From UBA9554 sp038205135 (GTDB lineage Bacteria > Pseudomonadota > Alphaproteobacteria > Rhodobacterales > Rhodobacteraceae), in the NCBI GenBank assembly GCA_038205135.1, contig JBBRCF010000001.1, positions 1 through 64,000 of the forward strand: a DNA stretch of 64,000 bases. Direction: 5' to 3'. Shown here in pieces: positions 51,503 to 59,349 of the stretch. The notes under the pieces were generated by a model. The model was not told the origin of the DNA and did not search any database. It saw nothing but the letters and a program-made list of their open reading frames with translations. Position 1 is the stretch's first letter. Each line of letters starts with the position of its first letter. A program made the translations under genes and the position numbers.

Positions 51503-51883
51503 TTGGAACGGGTCACCGTATTGAGAACGACAGATTTCGTCCGCGTAGACGCGGACAGGTTGGGGCAGTTGTACGCGCAACTGGGTGAACGCGGCGCCGA
51601 AGATGTGGTGTGCCGCGCGATGGAGGAACTGGCCGCACGGCTGGGTCAGGCGGAACAGCAATTCCGCACCAACGATCAGCCGGGGCTGCGCAAGAATGCG
51701 CGATCCCTTGTCGCCATCGCGGATCAGATCGGCATGCAGCTGCTGGCCGGCGTGGCCCGGGACGTGACCGACTGCATCGATACGGGCGATATGGTGGCCC
51801 TTGGGGCGGTACTGGCTCGTCTGGTGCGCGTGGGCGAACGGTCCTTGTTTGCGGTGTGGGATTTGCAGGACCTGTCCATCTGA
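51503..51883 (+). CDS. Small Hpt-like helical protein
   Basis: A protein of about 126 residues, all-helical by eye, with ARSLVAIADQIGMQLLAGVARDV in the second half and the ending RSLFAVWDLQDLSI. Similar proteins, next to leucyl aminopeptidase genes, occur in Rhodobacterales as I recall. The helical bundle recalls a histidine phosphotransfer domain, but no phospho-accepting His is visible in the usual helix. No ATG fits: TTG 51503 (after GGGTGAGA) or TTG 51521 is the likely start. Confidence 0.65.
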   Translation: MERVTVLRTTDFVRVDADRLGQLYAQLGERGAEDVVCRAMEELAARLGQAEQQFRTNDQPGLRKNARSLVAIADQIGMQLLAGVARDVTDCIDTGDMVALGAVLARLVRVGERSLFAVWDLQDLSI

Positions 51884-51959
51884 TCCGCTGATCGGACCTT
51901 GCGGGCGCTGATGGCTCGGCTAGGCTGACCGGCGAAATGACAGAATGACAGGGGACTGC

Positions 51960-53348
51960 ATGGCCGTCGAACCACGTTTTGCCGATGCCGACAGCGTGGC
52001 ACTACCACTGCATGTGGTGACGCCGCAGACCTTGCCGGCGACGCTGGCCGTCTTGCCGGACAGCGCCCGGGCCTGGGTCACGGCCACAGGGTTTCTGCCG
52101 GGCATCGGTCGGACCTGCCTGTTGCCGGGCCCGGACGGCCAGATCATCGGCGCGCTGGCGGGCTATGGCACCGCGGCGCAGCGGGCACGCGGCCGGTTCG
52201 CGCTGGCGGGGGCCTTTGCCGCCCTGCCCGGCGGGGTCTGGCGGATCGCATCCGGCCTGCCGCCCGAAGCTGCATCGGAGGAAACATTGGGGTGTCTGCT
52301 AACGGCCTATGCTTTTGACCGCTACCGCACCCAAACCGGGACTGCGGCGCGGCTGGTCGCGCCGGACGGGGTGGATGCTGTGCGGATCGAGGTGATGGCG
52401 GCGGCGGAATGTCTGACCCGCGATCTGATCAACACACCGACCAACGACATGGGCCCGGATGGGCTGCAGGCTGCGGCGCAGGCGCTGGCCGACCGGCATG
52501 GCGCGGCGTTGACCGCGATCGTCGGCGACGACCTGCTGGCGCAGAATTTCCCGATGATCCACGCGGTTGGCCGCGCGTCTGCCGTGGCGCCGCGCCTGTT
52601 GGACCTGCGCTGGGGTACCGCCGGCCCGAGCCTGACGCTGGTGGGCAAGGGCGTGTGTTTCGACACCGGGGGCCTCGACATCAAACCTGCGGCGTCGATG
52701 GGATTGATGAAAAAAGACATGGGCGGCGCGGCCACCGTGCTGGGTCTGGCGCATATGATCATGGCGCTGAACCTGCCGGTGCGGCTGCGAGTGCTGATCC
52801 CGGCCGTGGAAAACGCCATATCCGCCAATGCTTTCCGTCCGCAGGACATCCTGACGGCGCGCAACGGCCTGACCGTGGAAATCAACAACACCGACGCCGA
52901 GGGCCGGTTGGTGCTGGCCGATGCGCTGGCGCTGGGGGCGGAAGAATCGCCCGATCTGATGCTGTCGATGGCAACCCTGACGGGCGCGGCGCGGGTGGCG
53001 GTGGGGCCGGATCTGGCGCCGTTCTTCACCGATGACGAGGCGTTGGCCAGCGCGCTGATGGCTGCGGCAGGTCCGGCGGCGGACCCCGTCTGGCGCCTGC
53101 CGTTCTGGACGCCCTACGAGCCCGACATCGAACCCGGCATCGCGGATCTGGACAATGCACCGAAATCGGGCTTCGCGGGCGCGATCACTGCGGCGCTGTT
53201 CCTGCGGCGGTTTGTGGGCCAGACGCGCTATGCGCATTTCGACATCTACGCCTGGCAACCCGGTGCCGCGCCGGCCCGCCCCAAAGGCGGGCTGGGCATG
53301 GGTGCGCGCGCCATCCTGACCGCCCTGCCATCCGTTATGGAAGTCTGA
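51960..53348 (+). CDS. Leucyl aminopeptidase family protein (M17)
   Basis: A 462-residue M17 metallopeptidase. The C-terminal catalytic domain has KGVCFDTGGLDIKP, MKKDMGGAA and NTDAEGRLVLADAL, which supply the two-metal ligands and the catalytic Lys and Arg. It removes N-terminal residues from peptides in the cytoplasm. AGGGG lies before ATG 51960; ATG 51945 is also in frame but has no such site. It is followed four bases later by the NlpC/P60 gene, an arrangement suggesting peptide recycling. Confidence 0.94.
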   Translation: MAVEPRFADADSVALPLHVVTPQTLPATLAVLPDSARAWVTATGFLPGIGRTCLLPGPDGQIIGALAGYGTAAQRARGRFALAGAFAALPGGVWRIASGLPPEAASEETLGCLLTAYAFDRYRTQTGTAARLVAPDGVDAVRIEVMAAAECLTRDLINTPTNDMGPDGLQAAAQALADRHGAALTAIVGDDLLAQNFPMIHAVGRASAVAPRLLDLRWGTAGPSLTLVGKGVCFDTGGLDIKPAASMGLMKKDMGGAATVLGLAHMIMALNLPVRLRVLIPAVENAISANAFRPQDILTARNGLTVEINNTDAEGRLVLADALALGAEESPDLMLSMATLTGAARVAVGPDLAPFFTDDEALASALMAAAGPAADPVWRLPFWTPYEPDIEPGIADLDNAPKSGFAGAITAALFLRRFVGQTRYAHFDIYAWQPGAAPARPKGGLGMGARAILTALPSVMEV

Positions 53349-53351
53349 CGG

Positions 53352-54182
53352 ATGGACCGCCGCCTGACCCCCGCCAATGGCCGCGTCGCTGCAGCGCATC
53401 TGCGGGGGCAGGTCACGGCGGAACGGTTCGTAAAAGGCGAGGCGCTGCGGATCTGTGTTCCGGTTGCCGACCTGGTGCATGAACCGCACGGGCGGCGTGA
53501 ACGGCAAATGCTGCTGGGCGATCCGGTGACCGTGTTCGAACGCCGAGAGGGCTGGGCCTTTGTGCAGTCCGGCAAGGATGGCTATGTCGGCTATCTGCGT
53601 GCCGGGCAGTTCGATGAACGCGGCGCGCCGACACATTGGGTGACGGCGGCGGCGACGCATCTGTATCCCGAACCCGACATCAAACGCATCGAACGCGCGC
53701 GCCTGCCGTTTGGCGCGCGGTTGCGCGTGCTGGCCGACGCGGGCGCGCGGTTTCTGGAAACCGAAGACGGCTATGTGCCGCGTGCGCATCTGGCGCCGCT
53801 GGACTGGCATTTCCGCGATCCGGTGGCGGTGGCGGCCCTGTTTCTGGGCACGCCCTATCTGTGGGGCGGCAACAGCCGCGATGGCATCGACTGTTCCGGG
53901 CTGGTGCAGACGGCCTGTCTGGCCTGCGGCATCGCCTGCCCGGCAGACAGCGACCAGCAGGCGGAAATGGTGGGTCAATCGCTGCTGGAGGCCGCGTCGC
54001 TGCATCGCGGCGATCTGGTGTTCTGGAAAGGCCATGTCGGCATGGTCGTAAACCATAACCGTCTGATCCATGCCAATGCGCATCACATGGCCGTCGCCTG
54101 CGAACCCCAGGATGAAGCCGAGGCCCGCATCGCGGCGCAAGGCAACGGCGCACCGCTGATCCGCCGTCGTCTGGTTGCTTGA
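53352..54182 (+). CDS. C40 peptidase (NlpC/P60) with SH3-like domains
   Basis: A 276-residue protein. Two SH3b-like segments (about 30-90 and 95-150) precede an NlpC/P60 domain with catalytic Cys181 in GIDCSGL and His228 in GHVGMVV. No signal peptide is seen, as in cytoplasmic dipeptidases that recycle murein peptides. It would cleave D-Glu-diaminopimelate bonds. The gene begins three bases after the leucyl aminopeptidase stop, so the two are likely co-transcribed. Confidence 0.92.
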   Translation: MDRRLTPANGRVAAAHLRGQVTAERFVKGEALRICVPVADLVHEPHGRRERQMLLGDPVTVFERREGWAFVQSGKDGYVGYLRAGQFDERGAPTHWVTAAATHLYPEPDIKRIERARLPFGARLRVLADAGARFLETEDGYVPRAHLAPLDWHFRDPVAVAALFLGTPYLWGGNSRDGIDCSGLVQTACLACGIACPADSDQQAEMVGQSLLEAASLHRGDLVFWKGHVGMVVNHNRLIHANAHHMAVACEPQDEAEARIAAQGNGAPLIRRRLVA

Positions 54183-54233
54183 GGCGCGGCGCACGCACGC
54201 CTATACCTGCGCGAAAATCACGGAGACCTGACC

Positions 54234-55991
54234 ATGGCGACGCCTCCGAAGCTGTTGGCCGACAAGGCGATGGCGCAAATCCGCGCGGGCCAGTTCAACG
54301 CGGCCTTCAAGACGGCGCGCGGTGCCGCCAAAGAACATCCAAAGGAAAGCTTTTTCCCCAACCTGTGCGGTCTGGCGCTGGTGCAGGGCGGCGAAGCGCG
54401 CGAGGCCATCGACTGGTTCCGCAAGGCGCTGCGGCTGATGCCGGCCAACGTCGATGCACAGAACAACCTGATCCAGACCTATGCATCCTTGGGTGATACG
54501 GACCGCGCGCTGGACCTGATCGCGCGGGTGCTGCCGACGCGCCCGGATCGCAATGTGCTGTGGTATCTGCAGGCGATGGCCTTGAACGCCGCCGGTCGGC
54601 TGACAGAGGCAAAGGCGGTGCTGGACACCCTGATCGACGCCTATCCGGCGGACGCCCGCGCCTGGAACCTGCGTGGCACCGTGCGGTTCGGTCTGGATGA
54701 AGAACTGGAAGCGCTGGCGGATCACGAACAGGCGTTGCGGCTGAAACCCGCGTCGCCGGATGTGCTGGTCAATTTGGCGCTGCTGTTGTCGCGCGCCGGG
54801 CAGATGGATGCGGCATTGGCTGCGGCGCGCAAGGCCCGCGCGTTGGCCCCGGATTATGATCTGGCGCTGATGCGCGAGGCGGTGATCCTGAACGAGATGG
54901 GCCAGACCGTCGCGGCGCTGGCGGGTTTTCGCGCGGTGCTGGCGCTGCGTCCCGATGATGCCGAGGCCCTGCTGGAAACCGCACAGATCGCCTCGGGCGA
55001 CGATCTGGCACAGGTGGCGGCGCAGGTGGACAAGGCGCTGATGCGGGCCAAGGGCGATGGTACCGACCGTGCCTATCTGCTGATCGCAAAGGCCCGGATG
55101 GCGCTGAAATCCGGCGATCGTGGAACGGCGGACGGGTATTTTGCCCAAGGCAACGCCGTGCACGCCCGCGCGCGGCCGTTCGACGTGGCCCGCGCCGAAC
55201 GCGAAATGGCCGAGACGCTGTCGCTGTTTCCAGATGGTTACGTGGCCCCCACGGCGCCGCCGCTGCCGTCGCCCCGGCCGATTTTCGTGCTGGGCCTGCC
55301 GCGGTCGGGTACCACGCTGATCGAACAGGTTCTGTCGTCGCATCCCGATGTGCATGGGGCCGGTGAATTGCCATGGATCGGACGCGCGGCGCGGCAGGCG
55401 GCGACAGCGGGCCGGCCGTTTGACGCCGACGCGGCCCGCGAATTCGTCGCGGCCTATGCGCGCGGCCTTCCACCGATGCCGGTCGAAGCGCGGGCGTTTG
55501 TCGACAAGATGCCCGGAAATTACAAACATCTGGGCTATATCGCCGCCGCGCTACCCGATGCGGTGGTGATTTCCGTCCGCCGGGATCCGCGCGATGTGGC
55601 GCTGTCGATGTGGCAGACACCGTTCGGCGCGGACCGCATGGCGTTCACCTTTGACCAACGCTGGATGGCGCGCGAGCTGAACGAATACGCCCGCGTCATG
55701 GCGCATTGGGCGCGGCTGTTTCCGGGCCGGGTCGTCGAAATGCAGTATGAAACTCTGGTCACCGATATCGACGGGCAAAGCCGCCGGTTGGCGCAGGCCT
55801 GCGGGCTGACCTGGGGGCCCGGGATGGCCAGTCCGCATGAAAACGCGAATGCGGTGCGCACCGCAAGTTTGCAACAGGTGCGCCAGCCGGTCTCGACCCG
55901 GTCAGTCGGCGGCTGGCTGCGGCACGCGGATGCCTTGGCCGATCTGATTGCCGGGCTGGACCGCGACCTGTGGCCTGATCTGGCGGATTGA
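54234..55991 (+). CDS. TPR-sulfotransferase
   Basis: A 585-residue protein. Residues 1 to about 320 are tandem TPR helices (LFPNLCGLALVQGGEAREAIDWFRKAL begins one repeat; key parts GLALVQGG, AIDWFRKAL). From about 340 there is a sulfotransferase domain: VLGLPRSGTTLIEQ is the PAPS 5'-phosphosulfate loop and VISVRRDPRDVALSM the 3'-phosphate loop, with the catalytic His region HPDVHGAGEL. The fusion is common in alphaproteobacteria; targets are unknown but may be proteins. GGAGA lies before ATG 54234. Confidence 0.9.
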   Translation: MATPPKLLADKAMAQIRAGQFNAAFKTARGAAKEHPKESFFPNLCGLALVQGGEAREAIDWFRKALRLMPANVDAQNNLIQTYASLGDTDRALDLIARVLPTRPDRNVLWYLQAMALNAAGRLTEAKAVLDTLIDAYPADARAWNLRGTVRFGLDEELEALADHEQALRLKPASPDVLVNLALLLSRAGQMDAALAAARKARALAPDYDLALMREAVILNEMGQTVAALAGFRAVLALRPDDAEALLETAQIASGDDLAQVAAQVDKALMRAKGDGTDRAYLLIAKARMALKSGDRGTADGYFAQGNAVHARARPFDVARAEREMAETLSLFPDGYVAPTAPPLPSPRPIFVLGLPRSGTTLIEQVLSSHPDVHGAGELPWIGRAARQAATAGRPFDADAAREFVAAYARGLPPMPVEARAFVDKMPGNYKHLGYIAAALPDAVVISVRRDPRDVALSMWQTPFGADRMAFTFDQRWMARELNEYARVMAHWARLFPGRVVEMQYETLVTDIDGQSRRLAQACGLTWGPGMASPHENANAVRTASLQQVRQPVSTRSVGGWLRHADALADLIAGLDRDLWPDLAD

Positions 55992-56022
55992 CCGCACCCA
56001 AACCCGCCCGAAGCCATGAGTG

Positions 56023-56060
56023 CAAAAAGAAAGGGCAGGTCCGAAGACCTGCCCTCTTTT
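56023..56060. terminator. Bidirectional terminator
   Basis: GGGCAGGTC, loop CGAA, GACCTGCCC with an A-run before and a T-run after. It lies between the convergent TPR-sulfotransferase and porin genes and can serve both. Confidence 0.9.
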
Positions 56061-56082
56061 GGATTGTTCTTGTTCTGAAAGA

Positions 56083-56973
56083 TCAGAAGTTGAACGTAAC
56101 ACCCAGGTCGGCCCGAGCCAGACCGTGGTCGGTCGAGTAGCCGCCCACGATCGTTGCGCCGCCGCCGAGCGAATGCTCGACCTCGAAGCCGAACGCGGTG
56201 TCGTCACGGCCGACAACGTTCGAGAAGTTCTCGTCATATGCTATGAACGCGCCGACTTTGGTCGCTGCGCCGATTTTGTACGAACCAGCCAGGGCCGCCG
56301 ACATATCGCCTTCGTTGTCTTCAGCCACAGCCAATGCGACACCGAAGCCAGCGAACGTGCCGGCAGCGGACAACAGCCAGTCAGTGTCGTTGGCGCGGTC
56401 AGAGTCGAGGTAACCACCTGTGACGGTGATGCCCGAGAAGGTGTAGGCCAGAACCAGTTCGGTCCGGTCAAAACCCTTGGTCGAATTCGAGATGTGCGCG
56501 GTGAAGTCGCCCATCGTGTAGATCAGTTCCACGCCGTTCCGGCCGAGGCCAGCCGACGAGTAGGTGTCCGAACCGAAGTTCGTGACGACGTTTGCCCAGT
56601 TGAGGCCCGACAGACCGAACTGGCCGCCAGCGTAGGCGCCCGAAGTCGAGTCCAGCGCGCCGAAGATGTTGCCAACGCCCAGCGTCAGGCCACCGGCCGA
56701 AACGGTGAAGCGGGGTGCGTTCAAGCGGGCAACGGTCGAGTCGGTCGCGGTGTCGTCAGCCTGCATACGGATACGGGCGCCGAACTTGATGCCGCCATCA
56801 GCTTCGGTCGAACCGTCGATGGTCAGACGGAAACGCTGTTCCAGACGGGTTTCCTGAGCGGCATTCTCAATATACAGGACGCCGAAACGGCCCAAGCCCG
56901 ACAGTTTGACATCAGCAACGGCCATGCCGGCGGTGGCAACCAGCGCGGACGTGGCGAGAAGAATTTTTTTCAT
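56083..56973 (-). CDS. Outer-membrane porin
   Basis: A 296-residue porin. Signal peptide residues 1-20 (KKILLATSALVATAGMAVA), followed by alternating beta strands and short turns and an aromatic C-terminal residue (VTFNF) needed for outer-membrane insertion. The strand pattern matches the 16-strand trimeric Rhodobacter-type porin family. The periodic Asp/Arg in SDRANDTDW may line the pore. Codon use is more uniform than in neighbours, as for a highly expressed gene. A terminator follows. Confidence 0.92.
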   Translation of the reverse strand: MKKILLATSALVATAGMAVADVKLSGLGRFGVLYIENAAQETRLEQRFRLTIDGSTEADGGIKFGARIRMQADDTATDSTVARLNAPRFTVSAGGLTLGVGNIFGALDSTSGAYAGGQFGLSGLNWANVVTNFGSDTYSSAGLGRNGVELIYTMGDFTAHISNSTKGFDRTELVLAYTFSGITVTGGYLDSDRANDTDWLLSAAGTFAGFGVALAVAEDNEGDMSAALAGSYKIGAATKVGAFIAYDENFSNVVGRDDTAFGFEVEHSLGGGATIVGGYSTDHGLARADLGVTFNF

Positions 56974-57297
56974 CTTTTTCCCTCGGTGTTTCTATTCATG
57001 CGCCCCAAGACGGGGAATCCGCATTGGGTATAGCGTGTGTTTCGCTCCAACCGGGGGGGCGATGCAAGCAACAGACCGGAGGGGGCCGGATTGTGGCGCC
57101 AGATGGTGCAGCTTTGCCACAGTCACAGGCACCCGGCAAGGGACCGCCGATTTCGGGCCCGTCATCATAAGGCCCGCAACCCGTCGGCAGGCAGAACGCA
57201 CCGGGCCGGTAACTGACCGGTCCCCGGATGACATTCGTCTTGCCCCGCTGCGGCCCCTTCGTTACGACAGACCAAAGTGTAAAAGCCGGGTTTTGAC
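56974..57297. other. Intergenic region between porin and DUF3576 genes
   Basis: A 324-base divergent gap. Next to the porin start GAGGGAAAAAG is its ribosome site. A CCGGT-AACTG-ACCGG dyad lies at about 57206-57220. No clear -35/-10 pairs or small open gene were recognised, although both genes must be started here. Confidence 0.6.
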
Positions 57298-57810
57298 ATG
57301 ATCCTTACGCGCCAATTGAAAATTGCTGTCGTTCTGGGGCTGGTCCTTGTGACGGCGGGCTGCGGGCGTGGCAACCGGGCGCCGGGAGAGCCGCTGTTCC
57401 CCGGCGACGCAAATGCCGTGGTCGAACAATCCCTGCAGGCGCGCGGGACCGAAGCGGCCGGCGACGGCACATCAATCTTTGACCTGTTCCGGCCCAGAAA
57501 CACTGATGTCAATGTGGCGGTAAACAAGTACTTGTGGAATGCATCGCTGGAAGTGCTGAATTTCCTGCCGGTGCAATCGGTTGACCCGTTCACCGGCGTG
57601 ATCGTGACGGGCTATGGCATCCCGCCCGGCGGCGGTCGGTCCTATCGCGCCACGGTCTATGTCAAGGATCCGGCGCTGGAGGCGCGGTCGCTGGTTGTGG
57701 CGCTGCAATCGCAGGGCGGCGCCCCGGTTACCGGCGGCACCCAGCGCGCCATCGAAGACGCCATCCTGTCGCGGGCGCGGCAATTGCGGATCGCCGACAA
57801 ACGTCTGTAA
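57298..57810 (+). CDS. DUF3576 lipoprotein
   Basis: A 170-residue exported protein. The lipobox VTAGC gives lipidation at about residue 22. The mature part has the family core KYLWNASLEVLNFLPVQSVDPFTGVI and SYRATVYVKDPALEARSL in pieces (key: LWNASL, SVDPFTGVI). DUF3576 proteins are found in alphaproteobacteria; function unknown, possibly envelope assembly. The gene ends three bases from the convergent holA stop. Confidence 0.9.
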   Translation: MILTRQLKIAVVLGLVLVTAGCGRGNRAPGEPLFPGDANAVVEQSLQARGTEAAGDGTSIFDLFRPRNTDVNVAVNKYLWNASLEVLNFLPVQSVDPFTGVIVTGYGIPPGGGRSYRATVYVKDPALEARSLVVALQSQGGAPVTGGTQRAIEDAILSRARQLRIADKRL

Positions 57811-57813
57811 CGT

Positions 57814-58836
57814 TCAGCGGCGCGACATCGACAGCCGCAACAACACCCGTTCCACCAGCGCCATCGCCGGAGCCGTCTGCCCGGCGGACCGCAGGGTCAG
57901 GTCGGTGTCGATGATCTGGCGCAACGCGGATTCCAGATCAGCCACATCCCACAACTGCGCCTGACGCAGCAGGCGGTCGCGGCGCGGGCCGAACACCGGC
58001 GGGCGCATCCGTGCCAGACCCGCCGCCGCTCCGCCGGGATCGGACGCCGCCGCATGCAACGCCCGGAAATGCCGCGCGGCGCCCAGGATCAAGGTCACCG
58101 GCGTCACGCCCTGCGTTTGCAACCGTTGCAACAGCGCGCCCAGCAAGGCGGGGTCACGTTCGGCCACCGCATGCAGCGCCGCATCAATGTCGGTATCCAC
58201 CGTGGCGGGGGCGACTGCGGCGATATCGGCGGCCGTCAGCGGCGCGGCATCGCCCAGTTTGTAAAGGGCCAGCTTTTCCAGCGTCTGGCGGAAATCGCCG
58301 GGCGGCAGATCGCGCGCCAGATCGGTAAGGTCCTGCATCGCGCCCGGCGGGATGTCGCGCAGGCCCGCGCGGGCCAGATCAGCGGCGATTTCCTCGCGCG
58401 TTGGCGGATCGTCATATAGCGCGATGGCGGGCGCGGTGCGGTGCCCCTCGAACAGTTTGCGCAGTTTCGATGTGGCGGGTAACTGCCCGGCCGTGACCAC
58501 GATCTGCGCATCACCCGCGCGCCAGTCCGCGACGGCGGCGGCCACGGCGTCGAACGCGCTGTCACCGGCCTCTTCGACAAACACGGCGCGCGGACCGGGA
58601 AAGAACCCCACCGCCTTGACCGCATCCAGCAGCGCCGCCGGATCGCGGCGCAGATCGCCGCCGGCCATGCGGGTCAGCCGCATTTCGCTATCGGCATCCG
58701 GCCCGGCGATGGCCACCAGCACCTCTTGGCGTTTCAGCGCCACCTTCATCGCGTCGCCGCCATAGATCAGGAGGCCGGGCACGACAGGATCAGGCCGCGC
58801 GATGAATTTCAGCGCTGCGGCCCCAGACAGTTTCAT
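57814..58836 (-). CDS. holA: DNA polymerase III subunit delta
   Basis: A 340-residue clamp-loader subunit. It begins MKLSGAAALKFI, has PGLLIYGGDAMKVALKRQEV at the N-terminal AAA-like region, the DLPPGDFRQTLEKLALY segment in domain II and RRDRLLRQAQLWDVADLESALRQI at the C-terminus. Delta opens the beta sliding clamp. No Walker motif is expected. The gene is the third of leuS-lptE-holA on the minus strand. Confidence 0.93.
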   Translation of the reverse strand: MKLSGAAALKFIARPDPVVPGLLIYGGDAMKVALKRQEVLVAIAGPDADSEMRLTRMAGGDLRRDPAALLDAVKAVGFFPGPRAVFVEEAGDSAFDAVAAAVADWRAGDAQIVVTAGQLPATSKLRKLFEGHRTAPAIALYDDPPTREEIAADLARAGLRDIPPGAMQDLTDLARDLPPGDFRQTLEKLALYKLGDAAPLTAADIAAVAPATVDTDIDAALHAVAERDPALLGALLQRLQTQGVTPVTLILGAARHFRALHAAASDPGGAAAGLARMRPPVFGPRRDRLLRQAQLWDVADLESALRQIIDTDLTLRSAGQTAPAMALVERVLLRLSMSRR

Positions 58837-58860
58837 GACGGCAGTTTCATTGCGGCAGGC

Positions 58861-59349
58861 TCATTCCGGCAAGATCGGCGCGGCGGCCATCAGCTGTGCC
58901 ACGATCTGATCGGCCAAAATCGTGGCCAGCCGGGCGCGCGCATCCCGCGAGGCGGCCAGTGTCGCCACCGTCGTGCCGGTGGCGGAATAGCCGGTAAACG
59001 ATGATGCCTGATCCTGCGCCAGTGCGTTCCCGTCGGCCAGATCGCGCAGGACCCATGCGGCCCTGCCCACGATGTTGAAACGTGTTGTGATATTGTTGCG
59101 GGTCAGCGCCATCGGTTCTTCGGTCATGTCCAGTTTGACAGCCAACCCGTAGCGCGGGCTGTCAGCGCGGCCCAGCCGGTCTTCGATCCGCCGGGTCAGC
59201 AGAAATGCGTCGCGGGTGTCGGGTTCATCAACCAGCAGCGCGCCGCGCAACCCGTCAGCCGCGCCGCCGGGCCCGAACGACGGTGTGAACCCGCAGCCCG
59301 CCGTTGCCAGCGCACCCAGCAACATTGCACGGCGGTTATACGACCACAT
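58861..59349 (-). CDS. lptE: LPS-assembly lipoprotein LptE
   Basis: A 162-residue lipoprotein with an unusual N-terminus containing an Arg pair (NRRAM) and lipobox LATAGC. The rest, including NNITTRFNIVGRAAWVLRD and FTGYSATGTTVATLAASRDA, fits LptE, the plug and partner of LptD in LPS delivery to the outer leaflet. Its start at 59349 overlaps the end of leuS by 14 bases, the usual arrangement. Confidence 0.9.
   Translation of the reverse strand: MWSYNRRAMLLGALATAGCGFTPSFGPGGAADGLRGALLVDEPDTRDAFLLTRRIEDRLGRADSPRYGLAVKLDMTEEPMALTRNNITTRFNIVGRAAWVLRDLADGNALAQDQASSFTGYSATGTTVATLAASRDARARLATILADQIVAQLMAAAPILPE

Noticed and set aside
52299..54194. A 631-codon minus-strand frame
   Set aside because: Runs antisense across two well-supported genes (M17 peptidase and NlpC/P60); no recognisable protein.
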